A DNA stretch of 8,638 nt, taken from the NCBI GenBank assembly GCA_020635055.1, contig JACKAN010000034.1, positions 1 through 8,638 on the forward strand, read 5' to 3'. A program made the position numbers and the translations under genes. Positions 8,385-8,638 of this stretch are shown one piece after another. This DNA comes from Pseudobdellovibrionaceae bacterium (GTDB taxonomy: Bacteria; Bdellovibrionota; Bdellovibrionia; Bdellovibrionales; UBA1609). Position 1 is the stretch's first letter, and each line of letters opens with the position of its first letter. The notes below the pieces were generated by a model, which was not told where the DNA came from, did no database searches, and saw only the letters and a list, made by a program, of their open reading frames with translations.

Positions 8385-8396
8385 TCTCTTTTTTTA
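8385..8396 (-). promoter_or_regulatory. A-rich translation leader and in-frame stop before drmE
   Basis: Read on the minus strand, the bases just before the drmE ATG are TAAAAAAAGAGA. The TAA at 8396-8394 is in frame, so no upstream start is possible. The A-rich run with AAGAGA replaces a classical Shine-Dalgarno site, as is common in Bacteroidota. Confidence 0.45.
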
Positions 8397-8408
8397 GATA
8401 GTCTTTGG

Positions 8409-8424
8409 GCGTTGGTTTATGTGT
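8409..8424 (+). repeat. Partial extra copy of the GCGTTGG loop box
   Basis: GCGTTGGTTTATGTGT matches 8533-8548 in the right unit at 15 of 16 positions. No paired arms surround it, so it looks like a remnant of a third unit or a lone binding site. It lies 25 bp before the drmE start. Confidence 0.5.
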
Positions 8425-8465
8425 TAATCAAAATTCAATTTAGCTAAAATATTTCATTTTCTATT

Positions 8466-8514
8466 TGTTTCTTTACGGATTTCCTCAATCCTTTTTGAGC
8501 GTTGGAAAGAAACA
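8466..8514. repeat. 9-bp perfect inverted repeat overlapping the right unit
   Basis: TGTTTCTTT (8466-8474) pairs with AAAGAAACA (8506-8514). Inside lies a small hairpin, GGATT (8477-8481) with AATCC (8487-8491), or alternatively CTCAA (8484-8488) with TTGAG (8495-8499), and then the GAGCGTTGG box. Forming it would compete with the first arm of the right unit at 8510-8530. Confidence 0.4.
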
Positions 8515-8583
8515 GCTCTTTTGGTTTTTTTAGCGTTGGCTTATGTGTCGGCAAAAAACCAAATGTGCTGTTTGTGCGGTTGG
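8497..8583 (+). repeat. Right structured repeat unit (GCGTTGG boxes plus hairpin)
   Basis: Order on the plus strand: box GAGCGTTGG (8497-8505), arm (8510-8530), loop beginning TAGCGTTGGCT (8531-8541), complementary arm (8553-8573), box GTGCGGTTGGC (8574-8583). The arms match at 19 of 21 positions, including an uninterrupted 11-bp stem, TTTGGTTTTTT (8520-8530) with AAAAAACCAAA (8553-8563). The two mismatches are T-T pairs flanking a C-G pair, as in the left unit. The outer boxes start 77 nt apart in both units. The unit lies about 110 bp upstream of drmE. Confidence 0.65.
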
Positions 8584-8622
8584 CTTTTTTAGTTCAAATG
8601 TTCAATTTTCAGCTCGATTTTC

Positions 8623-8636
8623 GCATTATGCACAAC
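8623..8636 (-). repeat. Right terminal inverted repeat
   Basis: GCATTATGCACAAC on the plus strand is the inverted partner of 179-192, differing at one base. It sits two bases from the window edge, so any further match outward cannot be judged. Confidence 0.55.
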
Positions 8637-8638
8637 GC

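Larger units (their letters stand above)
179..8636. mobile_element. Putative cassette-like island carrying the DISARM-like operon
   Basis: The three-gene operon is enclosed by a 14-bp inverted repeat (179-192 and 8623-8636) and, inside it, by two same-orientation structured units (241-327 and 8497-8583). The gap between terminal repeat and unit is similar on both sides (48 and 39 nt). No recombinase is encoded, so movement would need one in trans. There is no evidence here of a target-site duplication or of a second copy. The boundary call is inference from symmetry. Confidence 0.35.
8385..8638. other. Leader and upstream region of the operon
   Basis: Non-coding on both strands. It should hold the operon promoter, but I see no convincing pair of Bacteroidota promoter elements (TTTG at -33 and TAnnTTTG at -7); minus-strand near matches GAATTTTG and TATTTTAG lack a partner at the right distance. 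It also contains a partial box copy (8409-8424), a 9-bp inverted repeat (8466-8514), the right structured unit and the right terminal repeat. Confidence 0.5.

Noticed and set aside
8425..8460. Promoter of the operon at minus-strand GAATTTTG or TATTTTAG
   Set aside because: Each differs from TAnnTTTG at one base, and neither has a TTTG element 19-21 bp upstream.
8477..8496. Plus-strand hairpin GGATT/AATCC followed by T5 as a rho-independent terminator
   Set aside because: The stem is five weak pairs and there is no plus-strand gene to terminate. It is more simply part of the leader structure.
241..8583. CRISPR array from the repeated GCGTTGG motifs
   Set aside because: The copies are 7-11 bp, irregularly spaced and split between the two ends of the window. 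There are no full repeats, spacers or cas genes.

Overview
The window is an AT-rich stretch holding one compact three-gene operon on the minus strand. It reads as the core of a DISARM-type anti-phage defence locus: a DrmE-like protein (8384-6042), then a DrmA-like SF2 helicase (6052-2327), then a DrmB-like DUF1998 protein (2334-346). Consecutive genes overlap by 11 bp and 8 bp, so they are almost certainly co-transcribed and translationally coupled. The low GC content, A-rich leaders in place of strong Shine-Dalgarno sites, and the style of the intergenic repeats suggest Bacteroidota (Flavobacteriia- or Cytophagia-like). No taxonomic marker gene is present, so this is inference.

In characterised DISARM, DrmA and DrmB form a DNA-binding, ATP-driven complex. 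Class 2 loci also carry DrmE, the phospholipase-D-like DrmC and the cytosine methyltransferase DrmMII. Here DrmE, DrmA and DrmB look intact, but no drmC or methyltransferase gene follows drmB. The 345 bases downstream are non-coding and contain what looks like the end of the unit. The locus is therefore either a reduced, methyltransferase-free DISARM relative or relies on a methylase encoded elsewhere.

The flanks are the most unusual part. Two about 87-nt units, at 241-327 (behind drmB) and 8497-8583 (in front of drmE), lie in the same orientation and share one architecture: a GAGCGTTGG box, a 21-nt arm, a loop containing TAGCGTTGGCT, a complementary arm, and a third GCGTTGG-like box. The outer boxes start 77 nt apart in both copies. 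The arm sequences differ between the copies but pairing is kept, and both stems carry T-T mismatches flanking a C-G pair. Outside these units lies a 13/14-bp terminal inverted repeat, GTTGTGCATA(G/A)TGC, at 179-192 and 8623-8636. To its left, bases 10-178 form a nested long palindrome. Together this looks like a defence operon carried as a cassette between foldable DNA sites, loosely like an integron cassette but without canonical attC boxes. No integrase or transposase is visible.

Layout: 1-178 nested palindrome, possibly belonging to the neighbouring unit; 179-192 left terminal inverted repeat; 241-327 left structured unit; 346-2334 drmB; 2327-6052 drmA; 6042-8384 drmE; 8385-8496 leader with a partial box copy; 8497-8583 right structured unit; 8623-8636 right terminal inverted repeat, at the very edge of the window.
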